DNA of 64,000 nucleotides from Prochilodus magdalenae (GCA_024036415.1 JAMWET010003585.1:210001-274000), one strand, 5' to 3'. Positions 35,234 through 46,090 are shown, counted from the stretch's first letter. Numbers and translations are program-made. The notes: generated from the sequence alone by a model not told the origin.

Positions 35234-36100
35234 CTTGTTATGATAGGATTTGGTTTAGATGATCATCGGCTCATATTTCATATCTAGTAGAATGGGGTGT
35301 GTCTGTGAAGGATTCTCTTCAGACCAGCTGCTGTAGAAAAAACTGGAATGGTCTCTTATTTGTCCAGAGGAATTATCTACTGGGTTAGATGGTAAATCCG
35401 CTCATTAGGCCCAGCTTGATTTGCACATGCGGTTCTACCATTGGGAGTGACTTGCGAGTTTGGAGGCAGTTAGGAACTCTTGTTGTGCCTACCCAAATGA
35501 TACAATACTCAGTGAAGACCCACGCATGCTCAGCACAGTGCCCTATAACAGTGCTAATAAAAATTTAAACATTATAATTCCATTATGAGTGCCTCATGAT
35601 CAATATCATGTCCGCAGCAATATGCCAGCACATTAATGTGCATCCCAACATTGCTGCAGAGAACGCTATTAAGACTAATTGAAAAGCACTATGAATTATG
35701 ACAAACTGTTTTCTCTGAATGTAATTGAATTGGAAGCTGAAATGGAACTGCAAGTTATATCCTCAGTCTGAAAAACACAAGCTGCACTCCCTGAGCTCTG
35801 GGGAAATGGTGGCCCCCAGCCAGAGTAATTAGGATGCCGGAGAGCCATATGCTAGCTGCCATGCCTCGCTGCAGAGTCCAGTCACTGTGCCGTTAATTAC
35901 TGGACGTCGGGGACCAACATGGGGCCATCAGACTTACAGGCTCTTAGGGTCAGGTGGATTAATCTTGCCTGGAAGCATCAGTCTCCTCCTGTCTGACTTG
36001 CTTCTGTCTGTCTTTCTCTTTCCACATGTTTGCGTCCTTTACTGGCCAGATTTTGTAAATCTACTTTCCTTCACTTTCCAGTCTAGAATCCCAACACAGT
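35234..36100. other. Apparently single-copy DNA; candidate conserved non-coding element
   Basis: 35560-35960 lacks repeat hallmarks and is rich in TAAT-type words ('gactaattgaaaagc', 'gtaattaggatgcc', 'cgttaattactgg'), as in vertebrate developmental enhancers. Conservation cannot be tested here. Confidence 0.35.
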
Positions 36101-36102
36101 TA

Positions 36103-36307
36103 CAGTGAGGAAAATAAGTATTTGAACACCCTGCGACTTTGCAAGTTCTCCCACTTAGAAATCATGGAGGGGTCTGAAATGTTCATCTTAGGTGCATGTC
36201 CACTGTGAGAGACATAATCTAAAAAAAAACCCTGGAAATCACAATGTATGATTTTTTAATAATTTATTTGTGTGTTACTGCTGCAAATAAGTATTTGAAC
36301 ACCTGCC
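36103..36307 (+). repeat. Left inverted repeat (IR/DR type) of the Tc1 transposon
   Basis: Outer transposase-binding-like motif at 36107-36135 and inner copy at 36286-36305. The arm matches the reverse complement of 37464-37670 with scattered mismatches. Confidence 0.88.
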
Positions 36308-36465
36308 AATCAGCAAGAATTCTGGCCCTCAAAGACCTGTTAGTCCGCCTCTAAAAACTCCTCCACTCCACTTATTATTCTAAATTAGAAGCACCTGTTT
36401 GAGGTCGTTAGCTGCATAAAGACACCTGTACACCCCACACAATCAGTAAGACTCCAACTACTAAC

Positions 36466-37458
36466 ATGGCTAAGACCAAAGAGCTGTCCAAAGACACCAG
36501 AGACAAAATTGTTGACCTCCACAAGGCTGGAAAGGACTATGGGGCAATTGCCAAGCAGCTTGGTGAAAAAAGATCAACTGTTGGAGCAATTATTAGAAAA
36601 TGGAAGAAGCTAAACATGACTGTCAATCTCCCTCGGACTGGGGCTCCACGCAAGATCTCACCTGGTGGCGTATCAGTGATCCTAAGAAAGGTGAGAAATC
36701 AGCCCAGAACTACACGGGAGGAGCTGGTCAATGACCTGAAGAGAGCTGGCACCACTGTTTCCAAGGTTACTGAGGGTAATACACTGAGACGTCATAGTTT
36801 AAAATCATGCATGGCACGGAAGGGTCCCCTGCTTAAATCAGCACACGTCCAGGCCTGTCTTAAGCTTGCCCATGACCATTTGGATGATCCAGAGGAGTCA
36901 TGGGAGAAAGTTCTGTGGTCAGATGGTCTTAATTCCACTCGCTGTGTTTGGAGGACGAAGAATGATGAGTACCATCCCAAAAACACCATCCCTACTGTGA
37001 AGCATGGGGGTGGAAGCATCATGCTGTGGGGGTGTTTTTCTGCACATGGGACAGGACGACTGCACTGTATTAAGGAGAGGATGACCGGGGCCATGTATTG
37101 CGAGATTTTGGGGAACAACCTCCTTCCCTCAGTTGGAGCATTGAAGATGGGTCGTGGCTGGATCTTCCAACATGACAATGACCCAAAGCACACAGCCAGG
37201 ATAACCAAGGAGTGGCTCCGCAAGAAGCATATCAAGGTTCTGGAGTGGCCTAGCCAGTCTCCAGACCTAAACCCTATAGAAAATCTTTGGAGGGAGCTCA
37301 AACTCCGTGTTTCTCAGCGACAGCCCCGAAACCTGGCTGATCTGGAGAAGATCTGTGTGGAGGAATGTGCCAAAATCCCTGCTGCAGTGTGTGCACACCT
37401 GGTGAAAAACTACAAGACCTCTGTAATTGCAAACAAAGGCTACTGTACCAAATATTAA
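36466..37458 (+). CDS. Tc1-like transposase, intact frame, probably inactive
   Basis: A 330-residue DDE transposase that would bind the inverted repeats and cut and paste the element at TA sites in the nucleus. Residues 1-60 form the first helix-turn-helix ([20 protein letters not shown]); GAPRKI near 60 is the GRPR-like hook with Arg changed to Ala. Catalytic triad: Asp in LWSDG, Asp in [11 protein letters not shown], and Glu in [11 protein letters not shown], with 34 residues between the last two (DD34E). The family is usually 340-344 residues. Here about seven residues normally following WSD (the ETKIELFG stretch) are missing, about three are missing at [10 protein letters not shown], and about three at NYKTSV. 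Deletion beside the first Asp probably abolishes activity (inference). Start is the ATG after 'ctactaac'; stop TAA at 37456. Confidence 0.95.
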   Translation: MAKTKELSKDTRDKIVDLHKAGKDYGAIAKQLGEKRSTVGAIIRKWKKLNMTVNLPRTGAPRKISPGGVSVILRKVRNQPRTTREELVNDLKRAGTTVSKVTEGNTLRRHSLKSCMARKGPLLKSAHVQACLKLAHDHLDDPEESWEKVLWSDGLNSTRCVWRTKNDEYHPKNTIPTVKHGGGSIMLWGCFSAHGTGRLHCIKERMTGAMYCEILGNNLLPSVGALKMGRGWIFQHDNDPKHTARITKEWLRKKHIKVLEWPSQSPDLNPIENLWRELKLRVSQRQPRNLADLEKICVEECAKIPAAVCAHLVKNYKTSVIANKGYCTKY

Positions 37459-37463
37459 CATTG

Positions 37464-37670
37464 ATTTTCACAGGTGTTCAAATACTTATTTGCAGCAGTA
37501 ACACACAAATAAATTATTAAAAAATCATACATGGTGATTTCCGGATTTCTTTTTTTTTAGATTATGTCTTTCACAGTGGACATGCACCTAAGATGAAAAT
37601 TTCAGACCCCTCCATGAAGTGGGAGAACTTGCAAAGTCGCAGGGTGTTCAAATACTTATTTTCTTCACTG
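37464..37670 (-). repeat. Right inverted repeat (IR/DR type) of the Tc1 transposon
   Basis: Reads, as reverse complement, CAGTGAAGAAAATAAGTATT at the outer end, with the inner motif near 37472-37492. It begins five bases after the transposase stop. Confidence 0.88.
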
Positions 37671-37774
37671 TACGTGTGAGCGCATACACAGCATGTTTCC
37701 TGTGTTGTCATTTTTTCCTGAGGCCTAATGTGGTTACATGACTGCCGAATGTTCCAGCTAAAGCCTTAATAAGC

Positions 37775-37995
37775 TTCAGCTAGTCCAGAATGCTGCAGCC
37801 AGAGTCCCTGCAAGAGGTAGAAGAGTTGACTGCTTCAACCCAGTCTAATCAACACCACACTGGTTAATTTTCTCAGGTTGCACAAAATTCGGCTTCTGAC
37901 GTATGGTACAAAGTTCCAAATGGCCCCACCCCTTAATACCTGAGTGAGCTTATCTCAGGTACGCCTACTTAAATCAAATGGCTTACCATTAGTAA
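37775..37995 (+). pseudogene. Decayed LINE (L2-like) ORF2 C-terminal fragment
   Basis: Plus-strand translation gives LQLVQNAAARVPARGRR, then in another frame KFRLL-type and TYGTKFQMAPPLN residues. This corresponds to the LQLIQNAAARLLT…YKALNGLAP block of L2-type fish LINEs. Stops and frameshifts are present. Confidence 0.6.
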
Positions 37996-38035
37996 ATACA
38001 ATTAATTCATTCACTAAGGAATTAAGAAATTACAT

Positions 38036-38292
38036 CAGTGGTGTTAAGGACAGCGGTCGCAACGACCTGTGTACATGTAATCCTGCATCATGCAGTCGTC
38101 TGCCAATGCTGCTGGAACAGAATGACTCATGGAGGGCATCACTGCTCACTGACCGTCTAATAAGGTCCGTCCTCGCTTACGTCACATGAACGGACGAGTG
38201 AAAAACTTTCATTTGTATGTCTCACAACGTCAAACCCAAACACCAAATTTCATTCCTGTCGGTTGATATCTTCTGGGTGCAGCGATGAGTGT
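38036..38292 (-). mobile_element. Family C Tc1-like element, copy 9 (5' half)
   Basis: Reverse-strand words 'catcatgcagtcgtctgcca', 'catggagggcatcactgctc' and 'tctgggtgcagcgatgagtg' define the 5' end. It stops inside the transposase region near 38036. Confidence 0.78.
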
Positions 38293-38324
38293 AACTGGCG
38301 TCTCTTGTTTTGCTGATTGTAAAT

Positions 38325-38585
38325 GCAGCCCGTGCTGAAAGACTTCTAATAACTGTATTGTAGATGGATGGGCTACACCGCTGCAGGCTCAGCAGGCTGA
38401 TCCTGTTAGAGGTAATAATGTGCTGGGGTTTGTGATGTCTCAGTATTAACAGTACATTGTGAACTTCACAGGAAGATAAAACAGCTTCCAATAGAGGCTG
38501 GCATAACAAGGTTTATTTCTAAGCAGTTTTGGAACCAGTATCGGTCTGTCCATCATAAATATTCACTAAACGGAAAGGGAAAATA
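38325..38585 (+). repeat. Family Q/O repeat, copy 1
   Basis: 38330-38480 resembles 43010-43165 ('aagacttct', 'ataactgta', 'ggatgggctaac' type words and 'gtgctgggttttgtg'). 38470-38585 resembles 56830-56930 ('gataaaacagctt', 'agcagttttgg', 'gaatattcac'). This suggests Q and O fragments come from one larger non-autonomous element. Confidence 0.5.
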
Positions 38586-38653
38586 GAGCTTTTAAACTGT
38601 GCAGAAAAAAAGATTTTTTTTTTGTATTGTTTTGTATTGTATTGTTTTTGGTA

Positions 38654-39052
38654 CCACTTTAGTATAAGGCTACCATTATAAAGTGTTTATAAATGGTTCA
38701 AAATAGCTTATTACTGGTTATTAGTTAAGTCATAAACATTTTACATAGTATTAGTAAGTAGTTATAACACATTAACAAATAAGGAAAAATGAGCTCCTCG
38801 ATAGGAAGTTTATGTATATGTATAGAAGCTGACAGGGTTTATGCAGACTGATGGAAAAGATAAAGGAAGATCAATAAACACATCAGAATCTGAGCGTCCA
38901 GTGTTCTATACTGTTAGACTAACAACAGGTCACTGCTGCCCGTCTTATTAATGCATTGTAACTTTTAATAATCATTTTAAGGGGTTTGTGACCTCATTGA
39001 TAACCATCAGTTCATTAACAAGCTCCATGAAGGTAGCCTTATTTTAAAGTGG
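38654..39052. mobile_element. MITE with 21-bp terminal inverted repeats and TA flanks
   Basis: Left end CCACTTTAGTATAAGGCTAC and right end, inverted, CCACTTTAAAATAAGGCTAC, differing at two positions. Each is flanked by TA (38652-38653 and 39053-39054). The ~399-bp interior is AT-rich and non-coding. TA flanks fit a Tc1/mariner-type mobiliser. Confidence 0.82.
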
Positions 39053-39265
39053 TACATTTTTTTTCTTTTCTTTACATGAACACAAGCAGACAACTGTCCT
39101 TAACTGAGAGAGAGAGATTTTTTATTGTCATATGCACAGCATAACAAGCAGTTAAATTGTACAATGAAATTCTTACTTTGCAGTTCCTCCATTCCCGACA
39201 GTCTTAAAAAATAAATATCAATATAAAAGGAGAGAAAAATAAGAAGTATAATATATATATACCTA

Positions 39266-39799
39266 CAGGGGTTGGACAATGAAGCTGAAACACCTGTCAT
39301 TTTAGTGTGGGAGGTCTCATGGCTAAATTGGACCAGCCTGGTGGCCAATCTTCATTAATTGCACATTGCACCAGTAAGAGCAGAGTGTGAAGGTTCAGTT
39401 AGCAGGTAAGAGCACAGTTCTGCTCAAAATACTGCAATGCACACAACATTATGGGAGACATACCAGAGTTCAAAAGAGGACACACTGTTGGTGCACGTCT
39501 TGCTGGCGCATCTGTGACCAAGACAGCAAGTCTTTGTGATGTATCAAGAGCCACGGTATCCAGGGTAATGTCAGCATACCACCAAGAAGGACGAACCTCC
39601 ACCAGCATCACGTAGTGACCTGGCCACTATCCTGCAAGAAGAATGGCTTAAACTCCCTCTGACCACTGTGCAGGACGCAGTATATGTCATTCCCAAGACC
39701 AACTGACGCTGTATTGGTGCGCAAAAGGAGGCCCTACACCATACTAATAAATGATTGTGGTCTAAAACCAGGTGTTTCAGTTTCATTGTCCAACCCCTG
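39266..39799 (+). mobile_element. Family A Tc1-like deletion derivative, copy 6
   Basis: A 534-bp element with TA at 39264-39265 and 39800-39801 and full inverted ends (one change, 'gaagctg'). The helix-turn-helix frame is intact from ATG ([20 protein letters not shown]…) to the TAG after TSIT. A one-base insertion ('ttggtgcgcaaaa') lies in the tail part. It inserted into a LINE 3' UTR. Confidence 0.94.
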
Positions 39800-39987
39800 T
39801 ATGTACAATAGGTACGACCAAGTAAAGAAAAACACTAAGTAAAGGAAGGGAGAGTACAGTACTGTATGGATGTGTGTAAAGTGCGCTGTGCGAGGACAAG
39901 AGTAAACAGTAAGGTATAACAGTAGCAGCAGAATGTGTACTGCGCTCATATTAACGGGTGCGTGTCAGAGTCAGAGTTCAGCCAGTT

Positions 39988-40530
39988 TCAGAGTGGAAGG
40001 GTGGAGGAGGTGTTCACAAGCCTTATGGCTTGTGGATAAGAACTGTCTGTCAGTCTGGCTGTTCTGGACTTCACACTCCTGTAGCATCTGCCCGTCGGTA
40101 GGAGCGTGAAGAGGCTGTGTTGGGGGTGTGTACTGTCCCTGATGATGCTGTGGGCCCTCCTGATGACCCTGGTCCTGTAGATGTCCTGCAGTGAGGGGAA
40201 GGCTGCTCCGTAAATGAACTGTGCAGTCTTGATCACACGCTGGAGAGCCTTCCTATCCTGAGCGGTGCAGTTTTTGTACCAGGCCGTGATGGAGCTGGTA
40301 AGAACGCTCTCGATCGTACTCCTGTAGAAGTTGCTGAGAATTTGGGCTGACATGCCAAATTTCCTCAGCCTTCTCAGAAAATACAACCGCTGCTGGGACT
40401 TCCGGACGATGTAGTGCGTGTTGTGTGACCAGGTTAAATCCTCGCTGGTGTGAACGCCGAGGAATTTGAAGGTTTCCACCCTCTCCACCTCTGTCTCACC
40501 TATGAACAGGGGTGTGTTGAAGAGTGAAGG
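39988..40530 (-). pseudogene. LINE ORF2 C-terminal region (open, 5'-truncated)
   Basis: About 180 codons open: PLFIGETEVERVETFKFLGV, then SQQRLYFLRRLRKFGMS, TAWYKNC and RKALQRVIKTAQ, finishing YPQAIRLVNTSSTLPL and a stop. This is the region after the reverse transcriptase in fish LINEs of the L2/CR1/jockey group. The reverse transcriptase itself is not present. No frameshift is seen, so the insertion may be fairly young. Any apparent start here is internal. Confidence 0.85.
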
Positions 40531-40533
40531 TGT

Positions 40534-40536
<3 letters not shown>

Positions 40537-40574
<38 letters not shown>
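40537..40574. repeat. (GA)n microsatellite
   Basis: Uninterrupted GA run at the truncated 5' edge of the LINE. Confidence 0.95.
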
Positions 40575-40576
<2 letters not shown>

Positions 40577-40604
40577 GGAGATATGGCAGAAATACCAAGG
40601 GTAT

Positions 40605-40725
40605 ATCAGGACATCTCATCAGTTGGAACTGTTAAGTGTAAGCCTGTGGAGTCTTTAAGGTAAACCAAACACAGTCATTTGGTTGGGCGTCTCTGAACAT
40701 TTGACTGGTACTGTATGCACCATAC
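40605..40725. repeat. Family O terminal fragment
   Basis: 'aagcctgtggagtctttaag' and 'tctgaacatttgactggtac' match the right end of 56920-56995 (aagcctgtagagtctttaag … taaacttttgactgatac). Confidence 0.6.
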
Positions 40726-41690
40726 AGTCTAACTCACCATTACTCCCACCATTATACACAATACAGTGTTCTATTAACAAAGGCACATTCAGTTTCCTGT
40801 GATAGCTGACCTTAAAATCGTCACCCCCATCGCAATCTGCTAAATTCAACATAACGTCAAGTGCACGTTTGGTTGTTTAATGCGTTCTTCATTATAGTAC
40901 ATTCTAAGAGAGCACTGGGAGCTGTAACGCTGCCCTGAATATAAATCACTGGGAGTCAGAGGGCGTTAGATACACTGTATGCAAATGAAGCTCAAAGATT
41001 AACCACCTTCACAGCTTAACACTTTCTAAATACTATTAGGCATGTCTCAGAGCTACTGGAGGTGATATGGACTTCTGGGGTCACTTAGTGGCTCTGGTAA
41101 TTGCTGCGGCTAAATCGAGTCCATTATGACAGGGTCACGGCTATAGGTCTGCGTTGGTCATTATGCATCAGACTTGAGGGAAATCATGACGTGTTGACAG
41201 AAACGTGACTCACCTATTAAGGCAGTGCGAACTGAGATGAGGATGGAGCTGCTGTGGATTACAAAGGCCATCCATGTTCCCATCAAGAACAGCCAGGTAG
41301 GGGGCCAACCAGTCGCTTGGAAATCTACACATGGCCTTCATTGACCTTTGGGCTTAGGCTGGTAGTATATGTTCTTTGCTATTTATAGCCGTACGCACAG
41401 TCCATGCTGTTTTAAGATAAAGCTTTGATCTTTTTTGCTTTGAGCTTACTAGAGATTCCAGAATGTGGGATGCTAGAAACATTCTAGCTGTTCCGAGGGC
41501 TTCACGGTTTCTCCGTTCGAACTAAGTTTCGACCATAACAGCAGTATGCAGATGCAGAAAAACAGCAGGAAGGTGGCAGGAGGATCAACCCCAGAGCTGA
41601 ATAAGTGGAAAAACTGGAGTTTCCAAAAATTCAAAAGTGATTAAAATATACTGAGAAAATAAGACACAAGACCTGCTTGATCAATCATCG
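40726..41690. other. Apparently single-copy DNA, no gene recognised
   Basis: No repeat termini, tandem units or coding motifs recognised. Confidence 0.35.
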
Positions 41691-41696
41691 TAAATG

Positions 41697-41757
41697 GGGC
41701 GGTTGTGGGCTGGAGGTTAGGTAACCAGCCTTTTGATCGGAAGGATGTCAATTGGAA
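41697..41757 (+). repeat. SINE head fragment (same family as 54308)
   Basis: 'ggggcggttgtgggctggag' then 'gttaggtaaccagccttttg' matches the tRNA-like 5' end of the SINE at 54308-54350. It breaks off in 'gaaggatgtcaattgg' before the B box. Confidence 0.65.
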
Positions 41758-41778
41758 GTTCTGTTCCAATTGATAACC

Positions 41779-42765
41779 TTGTTAGCAGGCTAGGCTAATA
41801 ACACAGCCTCCTAGAAATTAAACCACTGCACTCTCGGAAAACCCACCTGTACTCATGCTCGTCAATGTAAAGGTCTTAAAGGTAAACATAAACCTAATAC
41901 AGCCAGGCATAAACACTTCACATAAACACTTCTCATAAACAGCTAACAACACAGCCTCCTAGAAATTACACCTCAAACTAGCACAGCCCCCCTGTTAGCA
42001 GGCTAAGCTAACAACACAGTCTTCTAGAAATTAGATTAGATCCCAAACTAACACAGCCCACCTATTAGCAAGCTAAGCTAACAACACAGCCTTCTAGAAA
42101 TTGAACCCCAAAACTAACACAGCTCCTCTGTTAGCAGGCAAGGCTAACAACACAGCCTTCTAGAAATTAAACCCCAAACTCACACAGCCCCACTGTTAGC
42201 AGGCTAACCTAAAAACACAGCCTCCTAGAAATTAAACCTCAAACTAGCACAGCCCCCCTGTTAGCAGGCAAGGCTAACAACACAGCCTCCTAGAAATTAA
42301 ACCCAAAACTAACACAGCTCCCCTGTTAGCAGGCTAAGCTAACAACACAGCCTTCTAGAAATGAAACCCCAAAACTAACACAGCTCCCCTGTTAGCAGGC
42401 TAAGCTAACAACACAGCCTTCTAGACATTAGATCAGATCCCACAGCTCCCCTGTTAGCAGGCTAAGCTAACAACACAGCATACTAGAAATTAAACCCCAA
42501 AACTAACACAGCCCACCTGTTTTCAGGCTAAGCTAACAACACAGCCTTCTAGAAACTAGATCAGATCCCAAACTAACACAGCCCGTCTGTTAGCAGGCTA
42601 AGCTAACAACACAGCCTTCTAGAAATTAAACCTAAAACTAACACAGCTCCCCTGTTAGCAGGCTAAGCTAACAACACAGCCTTCTAGAAATTAAACCCCA
42701 AACTAACACAGCCCCCCTGTCAGCAGGTTGGGCTAACAAAACAGCCTCCTAGAAATTAAATTCAT
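41779..42765. repeat. Minisatellite of ~65-bp units
   Basis: About thirteen units of the pattern 'gttagcaggctaagctaaca' – 'acacagccttctagaaatta' – 'aaccccaaactaacacagcc', 60 to 71 bp each. The array is interrupted early by a ~110-bp segment (41822-41942, 'ccactgcactctcgg' … 'cagccaggcataaacact') that recurs after the last unit (42769-42868). Both edges of the array therefore share sequence. Confidence 0.93.
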
Positions 42766-43005
42766 AATCCACTGCACTCTCGGTACGCTCATCTGTAATC
42801 GGGCTCTTCAATGTAAAGGTCATAGGTCAAGGTAAGAGTGAACCTAATACAGCCAGGCATAAACACTGTCTTCTCCTCAGACTGAACTACTTACAGCACG
42901 GTGTGGTGACGCCACAATACCATCAAACGAAACTTGCTCAGAACTTGTGACAGAAACAACTGTTCATGGGCTTCCAATGAGGTTGGTAAATGATCCATAT
43001 AAAGT

Positions 43006-43165
43006 ATATGCTAAAAGACTTCTTATAACTTTAGCGTGGATGGGTGGGCTAACCTGCTGCGGTCTGAACAGGGGGTTTTATGATGAGTAAACGTGCTGGG
43101 TTTTGTGGCATTGTCGTGAGGTGAATGGGTTCCCAGTGAACAGTGAAATTACAGGGAGATAACTT
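43006..43165 (+). repeat. Family Q repeat, copy 2
   Basis: Similar to 38325-38480; see there. Ends near 'attacagggagataac'. Confidence 0.5.
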
Positions 43166-44572
43166 CACCATAGCCATCATCAGCATCTGCAAACCGTCTC
43201 CACAGGGTGAGTGTCTCTTCCTCACTATGGTGTATCTCTACAGTTGCTTGAGAGTACTCCAGGTCATGGAGTGCAGAACTCGGTCAGATCATGATTGGCA
43301 CCTACTGTCCCCCAGTGTAACGTGGTAATCAACCGGTGATTATGGTCTATCAAATTAGATGGGAACATCTGAAGATTAGTCAATGGCTTTCATGAATCTC
43401 TTCAATTGGCGCAGCACAAATTCAGACCGAGGGGGAACAGCTAAAAGGTGTTTGCTGTAAAATTGATATTGACGCGTAAACTGAAATTGGGTTTTATCTG
43501 TAAACAAAACAATGGGAAATTGAATGGAAGGATATTGTTCTTTCTCTACGAGATCCACTTGCTTGGCCAAATTGCTGTGCCAATTCTGTGTGAATATATA
43601 TACCATGGAACATCTTGTGTGCCGTATCTTTAAAGTCTTTAAATGAAGCAGAACTAATTCCTCCATTAAAGATGTAATAAAGGCCTCGGTCCCTGGAGAT
43701 GTTCCTCAGATGCACAGAACACTAGCTCTTCTTAAGCCCCCCTGCAAAACATCTGGTGCTGCCAATGATGCAAAACATCAAAACTAATCAGATCTCAGCT
43801 CGGTAAACGTGTACCCTGCCAAAGCCAAGGCCTCAGTGAAAGGCTAGGAGGTTCTGAAATGAAGCCTGGGGGAAGCGGTTCAGGAAGAGTTCTGAAATAA
43901 AAGACAATGTTCTCTTGTTCAGGCCTTTTGGCATATGAAATGGGGTCTTCTGGTGCTTGGCTAAGTCTGGGAAGGCAGCATAATGGTGCGATTCAAACCC
44001 TGCCTCTGACATTCACAGAAACGGATTCAATCATGAGCATCCACATGGGTGCATTGTTAGACTTAATCGCTAACTGGGTAACATTTAATTGAACTTCGGC
44101 TTACGTCTTCCAGCATTGCCATGGAGCATAAACTTTACATTTCAGACCTTCAGAGAAATGTTCGCCAGAAAGCATAGACAATAGGATGAGAGGGAAACAG
44201 CATATTAGAGAATTGTGGAACGGCTAACAGGCTTTCTCACCATGAATAACCTCGGATACAACACATTCATCAGACTGTCCCTCATTCCCCCTCTCATTCT
44301 CTAGCGGTTCTAGGAATGATCCAGAGAATGAGATGAAAATAATTAGGTAATAATTATACAAGTCATTAGAAAATAAACATAGCTAACGCAAATGGTGGCT
44401 ATAGTTAGCCAATTAGCTAAAGCAAAGACCTCAAAGCATTGGCTCAGGGATGGATATTAGAGTTAGCCAGATGCTGAACTTAGTTAACAGGCTAATTTCC
44501 CTCTGCAGTGTATAGGATTGGGTGGCACAGAGGTGGAGGGAGAAGGACAGCCAGAAGGGTTCGATTCACAGC
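43166..44572. other. Apparently single-copy DNA, no gene recognised
   Basis: Overlapping frames of 60-96 codons on both strands at 43376-43715 have no recognisable domain and no clear splice context. I treat them as chance. Confidence 0.35.
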
Positions 44573-45779
44573 CAGGTGGTGGTGAACGAAGTATACAAAC
44601 CAGGTACTTGAGTTAAAGTAGAGATCCCCAAGGTAAAATACTCCTCCAGTCAAAGTAAAAGTTCTCCCTTTAGATCCTCCACTGGAGTAACAGTACTAAA
44701 GTATTTACCCTGGAATATGGAGAGTAACAGGAGCATGATTTATTATGGCTCTAATGTTCTATTATCATTTCTGGAACAGACTCTTCATCAGCTCAGTGTA
44801 GGTGAAGAGACTCTAGTGTCTCTCAGTCCACCAGTCTTTAATAGAAGGTCATTAATTAGTCTGACACAGACGTCTATTCAAATGATCATAAGCACAGGGC
44901 ACTGACGTAGAACAGGTTCCATTAGCTAGAACCATGAAATAACTTTTTGCAAACAAGCAAAGTTTTATTTTTCATATTTAGAGCACTTAGTTAATCTGTT
45001 ATAATAGGAAATAGTGTTTGTATAAATGGAGATAAAGACACTCGACAGTCATGTGTTGTCACACCCTGCCGTGTCATGTGCATGTGTTTCTGTTTGTTTT
45101 GGTCCTGTGCTCCTCCTGTCTCCGCCCTCTACTCCACCCCCTTGTTTCTAGCTCCGCCCCTTCCCAGGTGTCTCTCGTCAGCCATAGTTGTGTTATACCC
45201 CATGTCGTGCCCTTTGCTCTTGTTGGGTGTTTTGTCTCCCTGCCGGTCCTTTGTCTCTTTGTGGTTTGATTGAGTATCCATGTAAGTTTCTCCGTGTCTG
45301 TTGTTGTGTAGCCCTGTTCCGTTGTTTAGTCTCTTTGGTTTGTTTTATTTTTGGTTTATTAAAGACTTGCAGTTGCGACCTGTCCCCTCGTCTCGTGTAA
45401 CACGTGTGCACGTTTCTATATTGTAGGCTATTTACCCACAAAGTCAGGAACACTATGTTTGACCTGCTTACTAACCCCAGCCTGCTTTACCTGCCTACCT
45501 CCAGGTGGTGCAGGCCTGAATGGTGTAGTGCAGGCCTGAAATGGGTATTTCTATGGATGCTAAGGATCCATGAATAAGCTTGTTTCATTTTGACGTGTTA
45601 CGTTTTTATGCCACATAAGCTGAAGTAGGGGAATCATAAGGAAGATATTTGAGTGTGAGAAATGTGGGTTAAAGTACAAAGTCATCCAAAATGGAAATAC
45701 TTCAGTAAAGTATGGATACACGGAAAAACTACTTAAGTACAGCAACTAATTACATTTACTTAGTTACTGTCCACCACTG
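44573..45779. mobile_element. Family G hAT-like non-autonomous element, copy 2, interrupted by a solo LTR
   Basis: Left end 'caggtggtggtgaacgaagt' is worn; right end 'ttactgtccaccactg' is intact. The interior is the reverse complement of copy 1 ('tccactggagtaacagtact', 'ctcttcatcagctcagtgta', 'gtctctcagtccaccagtct'). It lacks the LINE relic but carries the LTR at 45057. Confidence 0.72.
45057..45402 (+). mobile_element. Solo LTR
   Basis: Begins TGTCACACCCTGCCG and ends CTCGTGTAACA. Flanks TGTGT and CGTGT differ by one base, so the target duplication is imperfect. It shares its start, 'tccgccccttcccaggtgt'-like block and overall layout with 15689-16164, so the two are the same or sister LTR families. 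'attaaag' near 45358 is the likely polyadenylation region. Confidence 0.8.
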
Positions 45780-46090
45780 CAGCCAGAGCATCCGGGGTCC
45801 TTCCTGTTCTTCCCATGTCTATGTGGGTGTCCTCCCACATGCGGTCAGGTGAACTGGAGATGTTAAACTGCCTCCTAGGAATTTGTTTATCTGACCTATA
45901 ATGAACTGGTGGCCTGTCCAGGGTGTTTCCTGCCTTCCACCCATTGAACACTGGGATAGGCTCCAGCACCCCCATGACCTAGAAGAATAAAGCAGTTCAG
46001 AGGATGAGTGAATGGATGACTGAGTGAATGAATGTGTGAGTGAATGAATGAATGAGTGAATGGATGTGTGAGTGAGTGAGTGTGTATGTA
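45780..46090 (-). repeat. Family N interspersed repeat, copy 2, with (TGAA)n tail
   Basis: Reverse-strand counterpart of 6485-6665 ('gtgtcctcccacatgcggtc', 'ggtggcctgtccagggtgt', 'gggataggctccagcacccc'). It ends in about 80 bases of TGAA/TGAG simple repeat (46010-46085), the usual end of this repeat. Confidence 0.7.

Larger units (their letters stand above)
36103..37670 (+). mobile_element. Nearly complete Tc1-like transposon
   Basis: A 1,568-bp element flanked by TA (36101-36102 and 37671-37672). Each end starts CAGTGAGGAAAATAAGTATT or its close variant. Inverted repeats are about 205 bp, and each arm carries an inner repeat of the terminal motif ('aaataagtatttgaacacct' near 36287 and its inverse near 37472), the IR/DR layout of Sleeping Beauty-type fish elements. 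One intact transposase frame lies between the arms. The terminal sequence resembles the fish/frog Passport-like Tc1 group (from memory). Confidence 0.95.
39117..40530 (-). mobile_element. 5'-truncated LINE with 3' tail, interrupted by family A copy 6
   Basis: Minus-strand order: ORF2 C-terminus (40530-39988), 3' UTR, then a tail 'gacaataaaaaatctctctc' near 39115-39135. Family A copy 6 (39266-39799) sits in the 3' UTR. The 5' end is lost at about 40530 next to a GA microsatellite. This matches target-primed insertion with 5' truncation. Confidence 0.82.

Noticed and set aside
36792..37301. 169-codon minus-strand frame opposite the transposase
   Set aside because: Shadow of the real transposase reading frame on the other strand.
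39988..40488. Host gene encoding a reverse-transcriptase-like protein
   Set aside because: It is the C-terminal end of a 5'-truncated LINE with its own 3' tail and a nested MITE in the 3' UTR.
41779..42765. Zinc-finger or other repeat-protein exon
   Set aside because: Unit length varies (60-71 bp, often not divisible by three), and all frames are broken by stops.
43376..43715. Minus-strand frames of 73-96 codons as host exons
   Set aside because: No recognisable domain, no convincing splice sites or adjoining exons, and overlapping frames on both strands are equally long.
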